A DNA stretch of 64,000 nt from Bradyrhizobium sp. KBS0727 (GCF_005937885.2 NZ_CP042176.1:2909501-2973500); one strand, 5' to 3'. Counted from the first letter of the stretch, positions 8,706 to 16,415 are shown. Made by a program: numbers and translations. The notes: generated from the sequence alone by a model not told the origin.

Positions 8706-9425
8706 ATGTCATCCCTTCTCGATAAGGTATTGGAGGCCCATGGCGGCTTCGACAGATGGCAACGCTTTTCACGAGTTGAAGCGGACGCTGTCACCGGCGG
8801 CGGCCTCTTCCCGTTGAAAGGGCTCATGCCCGATCCCAGCACACGCCGGATGACCGTCTGGTTGAAGGAGGAGCGCGCTTCAGTGACGCCCTTCGGAGCG
8901 GCCGACCAGCGCACGTCGTTTACGCCGGAACATCTGTCGATCGAGAAGTTGGACGGGGCGGTCGTTGCGGAATGGGCCTTTCCACGCAACGCCTTTATAG
9001 GACACGGCTTGAGTACCGCTTGGCGGGCTGAGCATCGCGCATACTTCAACGGCTACGCCATGTGGACCTATCTCAACACTCCATTTCTCCTAAAATGGGA
9101 TGGCGTCGTGGTCGAGGAAGAAGAACCGTGGCATGAAGGCAATGAAGTTTGGCGGGTCCTGCGCGCGTATCTGCCAGGTCGACTGGCCAGCCATGGTCCG
9201 CTTCAGCGTTTCTATTTTGGACCTGATCGTCTGCTTCGGCGACACGACTACAACGTTGAAGTCGCCGGAAACTTTGCCGCAGCGCAGCTGACAACCGAAT
9301 ATATCGAAGCAAACGGAGTAAAGCTCCCTTCACGTCGAAGAGCATTTGCCATGGGGCCTGATCGCCGACCGATCCCTGAATTACTGATGGTGGCGATCGA
9401 CTTCAGCAACGTTGTTTTTAGTTGA
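8706..9425 (+). CDS. Conserved protein of unknown function (239 aa)
   Basis: I do not recognise the family with certainty. It opens with LLDKVLEAHGGFDRWQRFSRVEAD, a start seen in several uncharacterised proteins whose beta-rich body resembles lipid-binding folds. There is no signal peptide, lipobox or membrane segment, and no obvious catalytic motif, though many Trp, Tyr and Phe residues lie in the middle (for example YAMWTYLNTPFLLKWDG). A purine-rich GGGGG lies nine bases before the ATG. It is transcribed away from the NADP-oxidoreductase gene and towards the second crotonase. Codon usage matches its neighbours, so it is probably a real cargo gene. Confidence 0.72.
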   Translation: MSSLLDKVLEAHGGFDRWQRFSRVEADAVTGGGLFPLKGLMPDPSTRRMTVWLKEERASVTPFGAADQRTSFTPEHLSIEKLDGAVVAEWAFPRNAFIGHGLSTAWRAEHRAYFNGYAMWTYLNTPFLLKWDGVVVEEEEPWHEGNEVWRVLRAYLPGRLASHGPLQRFYFGPDRLLRRHDYNVEVAGNFAAAQLTTEYIEANGVKLPSRRRAFAMGPDRRPIPELLMVAIDFSNVVFS

Positions 9426-9614
9426 ATCGAAAGGGGGCAGGCCGACTGGCCCGCTCTCACTGTTCCGACCGCGCAAGAGCGGAGCGGTGTGAACAAATAG
9501 GTCGCGTGCGTGGCCTCGGCCATGGCCCGTAGAGAGGCAATTACGACCTTTGGGCACCGGCAGAACCGCCATACGGTCCTCGCGCCCGGCAAAAATCCAG
9601 GCAGAGAGTCGCCA

Positions 9615-10544
9615 ATGACCGAGATTGATCGACGGACCTTCATTGCCGTTACCGGGGCTGTGGCCGCCACTCTGGCGTCCCCCGGATCTGCAAAAGCCTG
9701 GCAGGCCAATGCAGCAACGGACAACGCGAAAGGAAACAAAATGAGCAACGTGACGACCAGGATCACCACCGACAAGCAGGTGCCGGGCCATTGGCGGGTG
9801 ACGCTCAATCATCCACCGATCAACACAATCGACGATCAGATGTACGACGAGATCTTCGACCTGGTCGAAGCAATCGAGGCCGAGCCGTCCCTCAAGGTCG
9901 TGACCTTCGAGAGCGCCAATCCGGATTTCTTCCTCGCCCATTATGGCGTGGGGGAATCGACCAGCCGCTTCGGCAAGCCGCGTTGGATCGAGGCGGCGAG
10001 CCGGCTCGCCCACAGCAACGTTGTCAGCATCGCAATCGTACGCGGCCGGGCTCGTGCGGGTGGCGCCGAGTTCGCCTTGGCCTGCGATCTTCGCTTCGCC
10101 AGTCGAGAGAAAGCTATCTTTGGTCAACCAGAGGTCGGATTCGGCCTGATTGCGGGCGGGGGCGCGCTCGACCGGCTGCCCCTCATGGTCGGGCGCTCGC
10201 GGGCAATCGAGATCGCGCTCGGCGGAGATGATTTCGATGCCGAGACGGCAGAGAGATATGGCTGGATCACTCGCGCCATCCCGGACGCGAAGCTCGATGG
10301 CTTCGTCGCCAATTTCGTGCGCCGCATTCTGTCGTTCGATAGCCAGGCGCTGAATGCCACCAAGGCGATCCTCAATCGAAGCGGCATTCCCCGCCAGGCT
10401 GAGCTTCAATCGACGCAAGTGATCTTCGGCGGGACCCTGAGGTCTCAGGTAGCACTCCAAAAGATGACCAAATCCCGTGAACGCGGCCTTGGGACCCCCG
10501 GCGAGTTCGAACTCGACCTCGGTCGCAAGATCGCGGACCTGTAG
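9615..10544 (+). CDS. Crotonase-family protein with a twin-arginine leader (paralogue 2)
   Basis: 309 residues from the ATG at 9615. Residues 43-309 are a crotonase domain with both catalytic glutamates (Glu152 in GGAEFALACD, Glu173 in GQPEV) and the FESANPDFFLAHY variant shared with the gene at 4451. Residues 1-30 read as a Tat signal: DRRTFIA at 5-11, a hydrophobic stretch, then SAKA. Crotonases act on CoA thioesters in the cytoplasm, so export would be unexpected. An internal ATG at 9741 has AGGA six bases upstream and would give a normal cytoplasmic crotonase of 267 residues; the true start may therefore be 9741. The gene is followed by an SDR gene on the same strand after 129 bases. Confidence 0.8.
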   Translation: MTEIDRRTFIAVTGAVAATLASPGSAKAWQANAATDNAKGNKMSNVTTRITTDKQVPGHWRVTLNHPPINTIDDQMYDEIFDLVEAIEAEPSLKVVTFESANPDFFLAHYGVGESTSRFGKPRWIEAASRLAHSNVVSIAIVRGRARAGGAEFALACDLRFASREKAIFGQPEVGFGLIAGGGALDRLPLMVGRSRAIEIALGGDDFDAETAERYGWITRAIPDAKLDGFVANFVRRILSFDSQALNATKAILNRSGIPRQAELQSTQVIFGGTLRSQVALQKMTKSRERGLGTPGEFELDLGRKIADL

Positions 10545-10673
10545 GCAAGTAGATTGGGTGAAGTCGAGCGCATCGCCGCCGACTCGCGAGACAACTCGTG
10601 GACCTGTTGGCGCGTCGAGCCGGCGGCAGATCGTCTATTGGCCAGAGTGAACACGATCAGGGAGGGGTCGACG

Positions 10674-11462
10674 ATGCAGGCAAACAAGCTGTTTGATCTC
10701 AGCGGAAAGGTTGCGCTGGTGACGGGCGGTTCGCGCGGCATCGGATTCCAGATGGCCGAGGCGCTCGGTGAGATGGGCTGCAGGCTTGCGATCAGCGCGC
10801 GAAAGCAGAGCGAACTTGATGCCGCGTCGGCCGCTCTCCGGAAAGCGAATTTCGAGGTCCTGACCATCGCGAACGACCTCGGCGCTGCGGCCGCCGCCGC
10901 CGCGAGCCTCGTCGGCGCGGTGCTCGACCACTATGGAAGGATCGACATCCTCGTCAACAACGCGGGGACGGTGTGGGGCGCCCCGGCCGTCGAGCACAGC
11001 CCGGAAGCCTGGCGCAAGGTGATGGGGCTGAACGTCGATGCGTGTTTTCACGTTGCGTGCGAGGTCGCGCGCCGCTCGATGATCCCCAATAAGTCCGGCA
11101 AGATCATCAACATCGCGTCGATCGCGGGGTTCGGCGGTCCTCGCCCCGACGGCGGGGGCTTCTCGGTCGCCTACAATACAAGCAAAGGCGCGCTGATCAC
11201 GCTTACCCAAGCGCTCGCGACCGAGTGGGGCAAGCACAACATCAACGTCAACGCCATCTGTCCGGGCTATTTCCCGACCAAGCTGTCGGCCGGGCTGGCA
11301 GAACGGGCCGATGAGATCGCGAAGGTCACTCCGCTGGGCCGCGTCGGCGGCGACGACGATATCAAGGGGCCGGTCGTGTTCTTCGCCTCTGAAGCGTCGC
11401 GCCACGTAAGCGGTCAGGCGCTTGCGATCGACGGTGGCGGCTCCGCCGTAATCCTGAATTGA
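10674..11462 (+). CDS. SDR family oxidoreductase (classical short-chain dehydrogenase)
   Basis: 262 residues with every classical SDR mark: TGGSRGIG (17-24) for the cofactor, NNAG (95-98), Ser149 in IINIAS, and Tyr167 with Lys171 in YNTSK. The LALAIDGGG-type ending is also typical. It resembles gluconate 5-dehydrogenase and 3-oxoacyl-ACP-reductase-like SDRs, whose real substrates vary widely. The ATG at 10674 has GGAGGGG six bases upstream; a longer frame from 10554 has no ribosome site. It lies between the second crotonase and an NAD(P)-binding protein, all on the plus strand and probably one operon. Confidence 0.92.
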   Translation: MQANKLFDLSGKVALVTGGSRGIGFQMAEALGEMGCRLAISARKQSELDAASAALRKANFEVLTIANDLGAAAAAAASLVGAVLDHYGRIDILVNNAGTVWGAPAVEHSPEAWRKVMGLNVDACFHVACEVARRSMIPNKSGKIINIASIAGFGGPRPDGGGFSVAYNTSKGALITLTQALATEWGKHNINVNAICPGYFPTKLSAGLAERADEIAKVTPLGRVGGDDDIKGPVVFFASEASRHVSGQALAIDGGGSAVILN

Positions 11463-11527
11463 CGGGCACGAAAAGAGCTTCGAGGAACATCTCCTCATAA
11501 TCGAAACGTAAGAAGGAAGCGGTTGGA

Positions 11528-12229
11528 ATGGATATCGGGATAATCGGGGCCACGGGCAACATTGGGCAGCGCGTGGTTCGAGAGGCGGTTGGCCGTGGTC
11601 ATCGGGTCACCGGATTCACGCGAGACCTAGCGAAACCAGGGGAAGCTGACCCCAACATCGGCTGGAAGGCGGTCGATGTGCTCGACGCCGACTCGGTGCG
11701 TCGCCACATCGGGGGGCTCGATGTACTTATCAGTCTCTACCAACCCGGCAACGCATCGAAGGACTTCGGTGACTCGGTTACACGCGCGATCGCGGATCCC
11801 TCCGTCTATGTGACCGCCGCAAAGGCGCTTTTGTCCGGTCTCGAGGATCATCCGCGGACGCGGCTGATTGTGGTCGGAGGCGCTGGCAGCTTGGAAATTC
11901 GTCCGGGCGTGACGAGTGCCGATTCTCCAGAAGAGCTGCGGCGGGGCCTCGAGCTTTTGGGACTTCCAGGCGACTATGAGGCCGCGGTGCGCGGTCATCG
12001 CGACGCTCTGAATGTCTATCGAATGTCGAACCGGCTCTGGACCTATTTCAGCCCGGCGGGCTCAATTTACGCCGGCGAGCGCACCGGCCGATTCAGACTG
12101 GGCGGCGATCAACTGCTCGTCGACGCGAACGGGCGGAGCCGGATTTCATTCGAGGACGCTGCCGTGGCCCTGATCGATGAGGCAGAGCTTCCACGGCACA
12201 TCCAGCGCCGCTTCACCATCGGCTATTGA
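11528..12229 (+). CDS. NAD(P)-binding atypical SDR (NmrA/SDR_a5-like)
   Basis: 233 residues. The N-terminal IGATGNIGQRVV (6-17) is the extended-SDR cofactor loop; there is no YxxxK catalytic pair in the usual place, which fits the atypical NAD(P)H-binding group that includes flavin-reductase-like and regulatory members. The middle contains LIVVGGAGSLEIRPG, also typical. AAGAAGG lies seven to nine bases upstream of the ATG. It is the last gene of the plus-strand run 9615-12229 and the last cargo gene before the right end of the island. The catalytic role is uncertain. Confidence 0.84.
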   Translation: MDIGIIGATGNIGQRVVREAVGRGHRVTGFTRDLAKPGEADPNIGWKAVDVLDADSVRRHIGGLDVLISLYQPGNASKDFGDSVTRAIADPSVYVTAAKALLSGLEDHPRTRLIVVGGAGSLEIRPGVTSADSPEELRRGLELLGLPGDYEAAVRGHRDALNVYRMSNRLWTYFSPAGSIYAGERTGRFRLGGDQLLVDANGRSRISFEDAAVALIDEAELPRHIQRRFTIGY

Positions 12230-12333
12230 GACGAAAACGCATCCATTCTGCCGCTCAGGTCAACCGGATGTCCTGCAGCTTAGCGGAGGGTCATCCCCGC
12301 TCATGCGCTGATCCTTGGCCCGACTGATCGCTT

Positions 12334-12372
12334 GCGCCCGACGCAATTCGAACGTGTGACCCTTGCCTTCAG
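12334..12372 (-). pseudogene. Degenerate tRNA 3'-half fragment (copy A)
   Basis: On the minus strand this reads as the 3' side of an anticodon stem, a variable loop and a T arm with TTCGAAT, followed by acceptor-like sequence. The T stem has mismatches, and there is no 5' half. It is a diverged copy of the fragment at 12469-12518. Fragments of this kind are left when elements integrate into tRNA 3' ends. Confidence 0.6.
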
Positions 12373-12468
12373 CGTCGAAATTTTCTTCGGGTTGCTGACT
12401 CGCTCGAATGCGCTGGCGCTGGAGTCTTTATCGGATCGCGCATATCGCGCTGTAAAATAAGAAAAAAC

Positions 12469-12518
12469 TGACGCACCCGACACGATTCGAACGTGTGACC
12501 TTTGCCTTCGGAGGGCAA
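12469..12518 (-). pseudogene. 3' half of a tRNA-Arg (CCG), att-like remnant (copy B)
   Basis: On the minus strand the segment gives a five-pair anticodon stem (TTGCC/GGCAA) around the loop CTCCGAA, anticodon CCG for arginine. It continues with a variable loop, a perfect five-pair T stem (ACACG/CGTGT) with loop TTCGAAT, and an acceptor 3' strand CGGGTGC. The upstream sequence does not form a D arm or acceptor 5' strand, so this is not a complete tRNA gene. A second, worn copy lies about 135 bases away in the same orientation. Such 3' halves are the usual attachment site of tRNA-targeting integrases. Confidence 0.7.
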
Positions 12519-12724
12519 CACCCGTTCTTCGAGCCCAATGTGGGCTGAAGCTTTTGCAACGCTGATAGCGCAACCGCCAACCCCGGGATCGCCGACCGCA
12601 GGTTTCCTTGCTCTATCGCCGCCGAAACTGCGATGGCACTTGTTCTATCCTAGGCGTGGCCAGTGCGGCGCGTTACTTTGCGGCCGAAGGCAAACGGGAT
12701 TGGTAAAGAGGGTCGGAACTAGCG

Positions 12725-12754
12725 CGGTACTGCATGAGCTCGTTCGGTACTGCA
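12725..12754. repeat. Two direct copies of CGGTACTGCA near the right end of the island
   Basis: CGGTACTGCA lies at 12725-12734 and 12745-12754. It is the reverse complement of the repeat at 905-926 near the left end, so the two ends carry the same sites in opposite orientation. A further related GCTGTACCGG follows at about 12757. This fits recombinase arm sites, but binding has not been shown. Confidence 0.45.
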
Positions 12755-12913
12755 ATGCTGTACCGGAGAAGGTACGGTGCCATCGAGGGACAACAGGGTG
12801 ATCGACTTAAGAACTTGAAATGAAAGGAAAATGCCCCAATAGTCAGCTTTGAACTTCTGTCGGCCCAAAACTCAGCTATTCCGGATCAGACGATAAAGCG
12901 AAATAACATCAAC

Positions 12914-13903
12914 ATGTTAGCGCATCGATTTTGCATTGCGCCCATGATGGACTGGACCGACCGGCATTGCCGTGTCTTCCACCGTCTGATGACGCGGCGA
13001 GGCCGGCTCTACACGGAGATGTTGACGACCGGTGCCATCATCCATGGCGACCGCCAGCGGCTGCTGGGCTTTGATGCCAGCGAGCATCCGGTGGCGCTGC
13101 AGCTTGGCGGTTCCGACGCGCGCGATCTCGCCACGGCCGCCAGGATCGGCGAGGATTTCGGCTATGACGAAATCAATCTCAATGTCGGCTGTCCGTCCGA
13201 CCGGGTGAAGGACGGCCGGTTCGGCGCCTGCCTGATGGCGGAGCCTGAACTGGTCGCCGAGGGCGTTGCCGCGATGAAGCGCGCGGTCAAGATTCCCGTC
13301 ACCGTCAAATGCCGGATCGGCATCGACGACCAGGATCCGGAAATCGCGCTCGACGTGCTGGCGCGCGGTGTGATCGCGGCGGGCAGCGACGCCCTGATCG
13401 TGCATGCCCGCAAGGCCTGGCTCAACGGACTGTCGCCGAAGGAAAATCGTGACATCCCGCCGCTCGATTACGACAGGGTCTACCGTCTGAAGGCGGCGTT
13501 GCCGGATGTGCCCGTCATCATCAACGGCGGCATCAGCAGCATCGCGGAGGCAAGGCTTCACCTCGATCACGTCGACGGCGTGATGCTGGGGCGGGCGGCC
13601 TATCAGGAGCCGTGGCGGTTGCTTGACGTCGATCCGGAATTGTTCGGCGAGGCGGCGCCGTTTGCCACCATGAAGGACGTGTTCGCGGCAATGCTTCCCT
13701 ATATCGAGCAGCAACTCGCGCAAGGCACGCGGCTGCATTCGATGACGCGGCATTTCGTCGGCGCGTTCCACGGCGTCAAGGGCGCACGTGCGTTCCGCCG
13801 TCATTTGGCCGAAAACGGCGTCAGGGCAGGGGCCGGCGTCAACGTTCTGGTCGATGCGATGGCGCTAGTTGACGGCGGTGCGCCTGCGTCGATGGCTGCC
13901 TGA
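12914..13903 (+). CDS. dusA: tRNA-dihydrouridine(20/20a) synthase DusA
   Basis: 329 residues. This flavoenzyme reduces uridine at positions 20/20a in the D loop of tRNAs with NADPH. APMMDWTDRHCR (9-20), NLNVGCPSDRVKDG with the catalytic Cys93, and ARKAWLNGLSPKENR match the DusA subgroup, and the length is normal. The first ten codons lie outside the island repeat at 12941, and the start differs from the stranded start at 798, so the gene appears to have received a replacement 5' end and promoter from the integrated element, or from the opposite side if 798 belongs to another element. Its 3' end overlaps the convergent protease gene by 39 bases. Confidence 0.96.
   Translation: MLAHRFCIAPMMDWTDRHCRVFHRLMTRRGRLYTEMLTTGAIIHGDRQRLLGFDASEHPVALQLGGSDARDLATAARIGEDFGYDEINLNVGCPSDRVKDGRFGACLMAEPELVAEGVAAMKRAVKIPVTVKCRIGIDDQDPEIALDVLARGVIAAGSDALIVHARKAWLNGLSPKENRDIPPLDYDRVYRLKAALPDVPVIINGGISSIAEARLHLDHVDGVMLGRAAYQEPWRLLDVDPELFGEAAPFATMKDVFAAMLPYIEQQLAQGTRLHSMTRHFVGAFHGVKGARAFRRHLAENGVRAGAGVNVLVDAMALVDGGAPASMAA
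12941..12959 (+). repeat. Right copy of the 19-base direct repeat (att-like core)
   Basis: The sequence is identical to 831-849 over 19 bases and lies in dusA codons 10-16. Sequence to its right continues as a normal dusA, so this side carries the gene body. Confidence 0.8.
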
Positions 13904-14437
13904 ACCATTGATGCTGCCGGTAACGTCGGGATAGCCGTGCAGCTTCAACCTGTCGGCCTGCACGCCCCAGCTCTCCAGCCGATCGAGAAAACTCATGCCG
14001 AGCAGGTTGGTTTTCATCTGTCCGCGCTGCACCACCAACGCCGGAATTGACTTCTCAACGAGATGGCCGACCGCGAGACGGTCGATGGTCAGCCGCGCCG
14101 CCTTGGTGTGACCGCCGGCGGTTTCGACGTCGACGTTATATTCCAGCATATCGAGCGGCAGTCCGATCGCCTTTGCGGTTTCCCAGGTCAACACCACCGA
14201 GGTAGCACCCGTGTCGATCACCATCGGCGCCTTGACGCCGTTGATCTTGACGTTGAGTGCGAATTCGCCGGCCTGGCCCCGCGCAATCTCGACCGCGGGC
14301 GCCGGTTTTACGGCGCTCCGCCCCAGCATATGGGAGACCTGTTCGCTGGCGCGCGCGATCTGATCGGGATCGCCATAGGCGATCACGGCGCCGGCGGTGG
14401 CGGCGAGCATCACGAGAACGAGCAGGATGCGGCTCAT
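13865..14437 (-). CDS. TIGR02281 family retropepsin-like aspartic protease
   Basis: 190 residues. A hydrophobic N-terminal segment (MSRILLVLVMLAATAGAVIA) serves as a signal anchor. The protease domain contains VIDTGATSVVL with the DTG triad at 75-77 and the downstream NLLGMSFLDRLESW motif of the family. Such proteins are single-domain, retroviral-type proteases that dimerise; their role in alphaproteobacteria is poorly known. I started it at the ATG at 14437, so the protein begins with the membrane segment rather than an Arg-rich extension. It follows the DUF1289 gene on the same strand, 28 bases after its stop. Confidence 0.88.
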   Translation of the reverse strand: MSRILLVLVMLAATAGAVIAYGDPDQIARASEQVSHMLGRSAVKPAPAVEIARGQAGEFALNVKINGVKAPMVIDTGATSVVLTWETAKAIGLPLDMLEYNVDVETAGGHTKAARLTIDRLAVGHLVEKSIPALVVQRGQMKTNLLGMSFLDRLESWGVQADRLKLHGYPDVTGSINGSGSHRRRRTAVN

Positions 14438-14465
14438 GGCACGCCTCCGTCGATTCCTCGGCCGA

Positions 14466-14669
14466 TCAGCCGCGGTTGGGCTGCGGCGCCATCGGCGCGA
14501 GGCCCGCATCGGCCATACGCTCCGCCAGCCGCTCCATCACGGCCAACCGCTCCGCGCTGTCCATCTTGTGCCAGCGCGCGATCTCCGGAAGCGTTCGTCC
14601 GCAGCCGAAGCAGAGTTTGGTCCTGGGATCGATCATGCAGACTGCGATACACGGCGTTTCTTTGCTCAT
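14466..14669 (-). CDS. DUF1289 family small cysteine-rich protein
   Basis: 67 residues, the usual length. Cys7, Cys11, Cys20 and Cys23 form a likely metal site (PCIAVCMID... LCFGCGRTLPEIARW), and the IARW motif is diagnostic for DUF1289 (E. coli YdhL family). The function is not established. It probably heads a two-gene unit with the aspartic protease. Confidence 0.9.
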   Translation of the reverse strand: MSKETPCIAVCMIDPRTKLCFGCGRTLPEIARWHKMDSAERLAVMERLAERMADAGLAPMAPQPNRG

Positions 14670-14713
14670 TGTGGAAGTGTGAAATGGTTTGCCCGCTTGC
14701 GCAAGCGCCCCCG

Positions 14714-16315
14714 TTACAGTCCGGTCCCGGCACTCATGATCGGTTTGTTGCGCGCCCGACGCTTGGCTTCGGTGGGAGCGGTCGCGGTTTCCGGCTGCAG
14801 GGGCGGGGCTTCCTCGGCCATCGGCGCCAGAGCCGACATCACGCGCTCCGGCGGGAAGGTGACAATGACTTCGGTGCCGATCCGCAGCTTCGATTTCAGC
14901 GTGAAGGTGCCGCCGTGCATGTCGATCAGGCTTTTCGCGATCGGTAGACCAAGGCCGGCGCCTTGCTCGGCCGACTTGATCGAGTTGGAGCCCTGGCCGA
15001 ACGACGCCAGCACGATCGGGATCTCGTCCTCGGCAATGCCGGAGCCGGTGTCCTTGACGCTCAGATACTGACCACCGGACGCGGTCCAGCCGACCTTCAG
15101 CCAGATCTCGCCGCCCTGCGGCGTGAACTTGATCGAGTTCGACAAGAGGTTGAGCACGATCTGGCGCGTGGCGCGTTCGTCGCCCCAGATCCGCGGCATG
15201 CCCTGTTCGAACACTTCGTGGATGGTGATGCCGCGGCTGGTCGCGCGCAGCTTCAGGAGGTGATGGCAGTCGGCGACGACATGCACCAGCGACACCGCTT
15301 CCTCGTTGAGTTCGTAGCGGCCGGCTTCGATCCGCGACAGGTCGAGAATCTCGTTGATCAGGTTGAGCAGATGGACGCCCGAATTGTGGATGTCGGCGGA
15401 ATATTCCTTGTAGACCGGCACGGTATGCGGGCCGAAGATTTCACTCTTCATCACCTCGGAGAAGCCGAGGATCGCATTCAGCGGCGTGCGCAATTCGTGG
15501 CTCATCTGCGCCAGGAACCGCGACTTGGCGACGTTGGCGGATTCGGCGCGGTGCCGCGCCTCGTCGGAAATCGCCTTGGCCTGTTCGAGTTCGCCGATCA
15601 GCGCGTCCTTTTCGGCGCGCGCTTCCAGCGTCGCCAGCGTGGTCGAGTGCAGGCGATGCGCAAGCAACGCGAAATAGCCTTCGGCGGCGATCGCCAGCAG
15701 CGCCAGCACGTAATTGTCGAACGTCCCGGCCAGCACGAAATTGAGCGCGATCGCGGCCGTCACCGGCGCGGTCGCCGCCAGTGCCGCGATCGGCAGGCTT
15801 GCCGCCAGCATGCTCGATACCGCAATCACCAGCAGCATCAGGAACATCATCATCGTGTTGGAGACGACGTCGAGCCCCGCCGGATGGATCAGGATCGCGG
15901 TCCAGCACAATCCGTAGAGCAGGTCGAGCAGCACGAAGCGGATGCGCCATTTGCGCGTCGCGGCGAGCGACGGCTTCTCGGCGAGGAATTTGGCGCAGTT
16001 GCGGATGATCGCGGCGTGGATGCAGAGCATGCCGACGGTCCAGGCCGCGGACCACAGCGGTTGCATCCACAGGCCGAACAGCACGCCGGTGGCAACCACC
16101 AGCAACATCACGACATAGGAGGCCGACATCCGGGTCTGGGCGTATTGCCGGAGCAACTCGGTGTCGAAAGCCGGACGGGTTCCCGAGGTCGACGTTAACC
16201 GGTCGCGGGCCTCGCGCACCCGCTGCGCCGCGGCGCGCCGGCTGTTGACCGGCGCTGCTGCAGGCGTTTCGGCCGGAAGCTGGACGACTTCGGGCTTTTC
16301 TGCGGGATTACTCAT
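14714..16315 (-). CDS. Membrane sensor histidine kinase, PleC/DivJ-like
   Basis: 533 residues from the ATG at 16315. A Pro/Ala-rich cytoplasmic tail is followed by about six membrane helices (roughly residues 65-220). A coiled linker with KAISDEARHRAESANVAKSRFL leads to a HisKA domain with SHELRTPLNAILGFSEVM (phospho-His near 273). The HATPase domain carries NLLSNSIKFTP, DTGSGI and GAGLGLPIAKSL. The HisKA sequence is close to the PleC/DivJ/PdhS kinases that act on the response regulator DivK in the alphaproteobacterial cell cycle. A CtrA-type box lies about 100 bases upstream, which supports that link. A GTG four codons upstream is an alternative start. The exact orthologue cannot be settled from sequence alone. 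Confidence 0.88.
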   Translation of the reverse strand: MSNPAEKPEVVQLPAETPAAAPVNSRRAAAQRVREARDRLTSTSGTRPAFDTELLRQYAQTRMSASYVVMLLVVATGVLFGLWMQPLWSAAWTVGMLCIHAAIIRNCAKFLAEKPSLAATRKWRIRFVLLDLLYGLCWTAILIHPAGLDVVSNTMMMFLMLLVIAVSSMLAASLPIAALAATAPVTAAIALNFVLAGTFDNYVLALLAIAAEGYFALLAHRLHSTTLATLEARAEKDALIGELEQAKAISDEARHRAESANVAKSRFLAQMSHELRTPLNAILGFSEVMKSEIFGPHTVPVYKEYSADIHNSGVHLLNLINEILDLSRIEAGRYELNEEAVSLVHVVADCHHLLKLRATSRGITIHEVFEQGMPRIWGDERATRQIVLNLLSNSIKFTPQGGEIWLKVGWTASGGQYLSVKDTGSGIAEDEIPIVLASFGQGSNSIKSAEQGAGLGLPIAKSLIDMHGGTFTLKSKLRIGTEVIVTFPPERVMSALAPMAEEAPPLQPETATAPTEAKRRARNKPIMSAGTGL

Positions 16316-16415
16316 CAAACAACACAAATCCTGCCCGCGAACGGCGCGAGCTTTTGCATTGTCTATCTGTGGCGCGAAATCATTAACCCTTACCTTAAAG
16401 GGCTAAAGAAAACCG

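Larger units (their letters stand above)
831..12959. mobile_element. Putative 12.1-kb genomic island integrated in the 5' end of dusA
   Basis: The element is bounded by the 19-base repeats at 831-849 and 12941-12959. Outside the left repeat lies an orphan dusA start, and outside the right repeat lies the body of dusA, read from a different start at 12914. Inside are eleven genes, nearly all oxidoreductases, hydrolases or crotonases plus one AraC-type regulator, without tRNA-processing or housekeeping neighbours. I see no integrase, excisionase or phage structural gene, so the element is either decayed, moved in trans, or part of a larger tandem array. Short inverted sites (905-926 and 12725-12754) lie just inside both ends. 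Gene GC content is close to that of the flanks, so the donor was probably a related soil proteobacterium. Confidence 0.72.

Noticed and set aside
7229..8725. A 498-codon plus-strand frame across the epoxide hydrolase and the NADP oxidoreductase genes
   Set aside because: It runs antisense through two genes with complete catalytic motifs and has no ribosome site or recognisable domain.
12334..12518. Annotating complete tRNA genes here
   Set aside because: Only the 3' half can be folded; no D arm or 5' acceptor strand is present upstream on the minus strand, so these were recorded as fragments.
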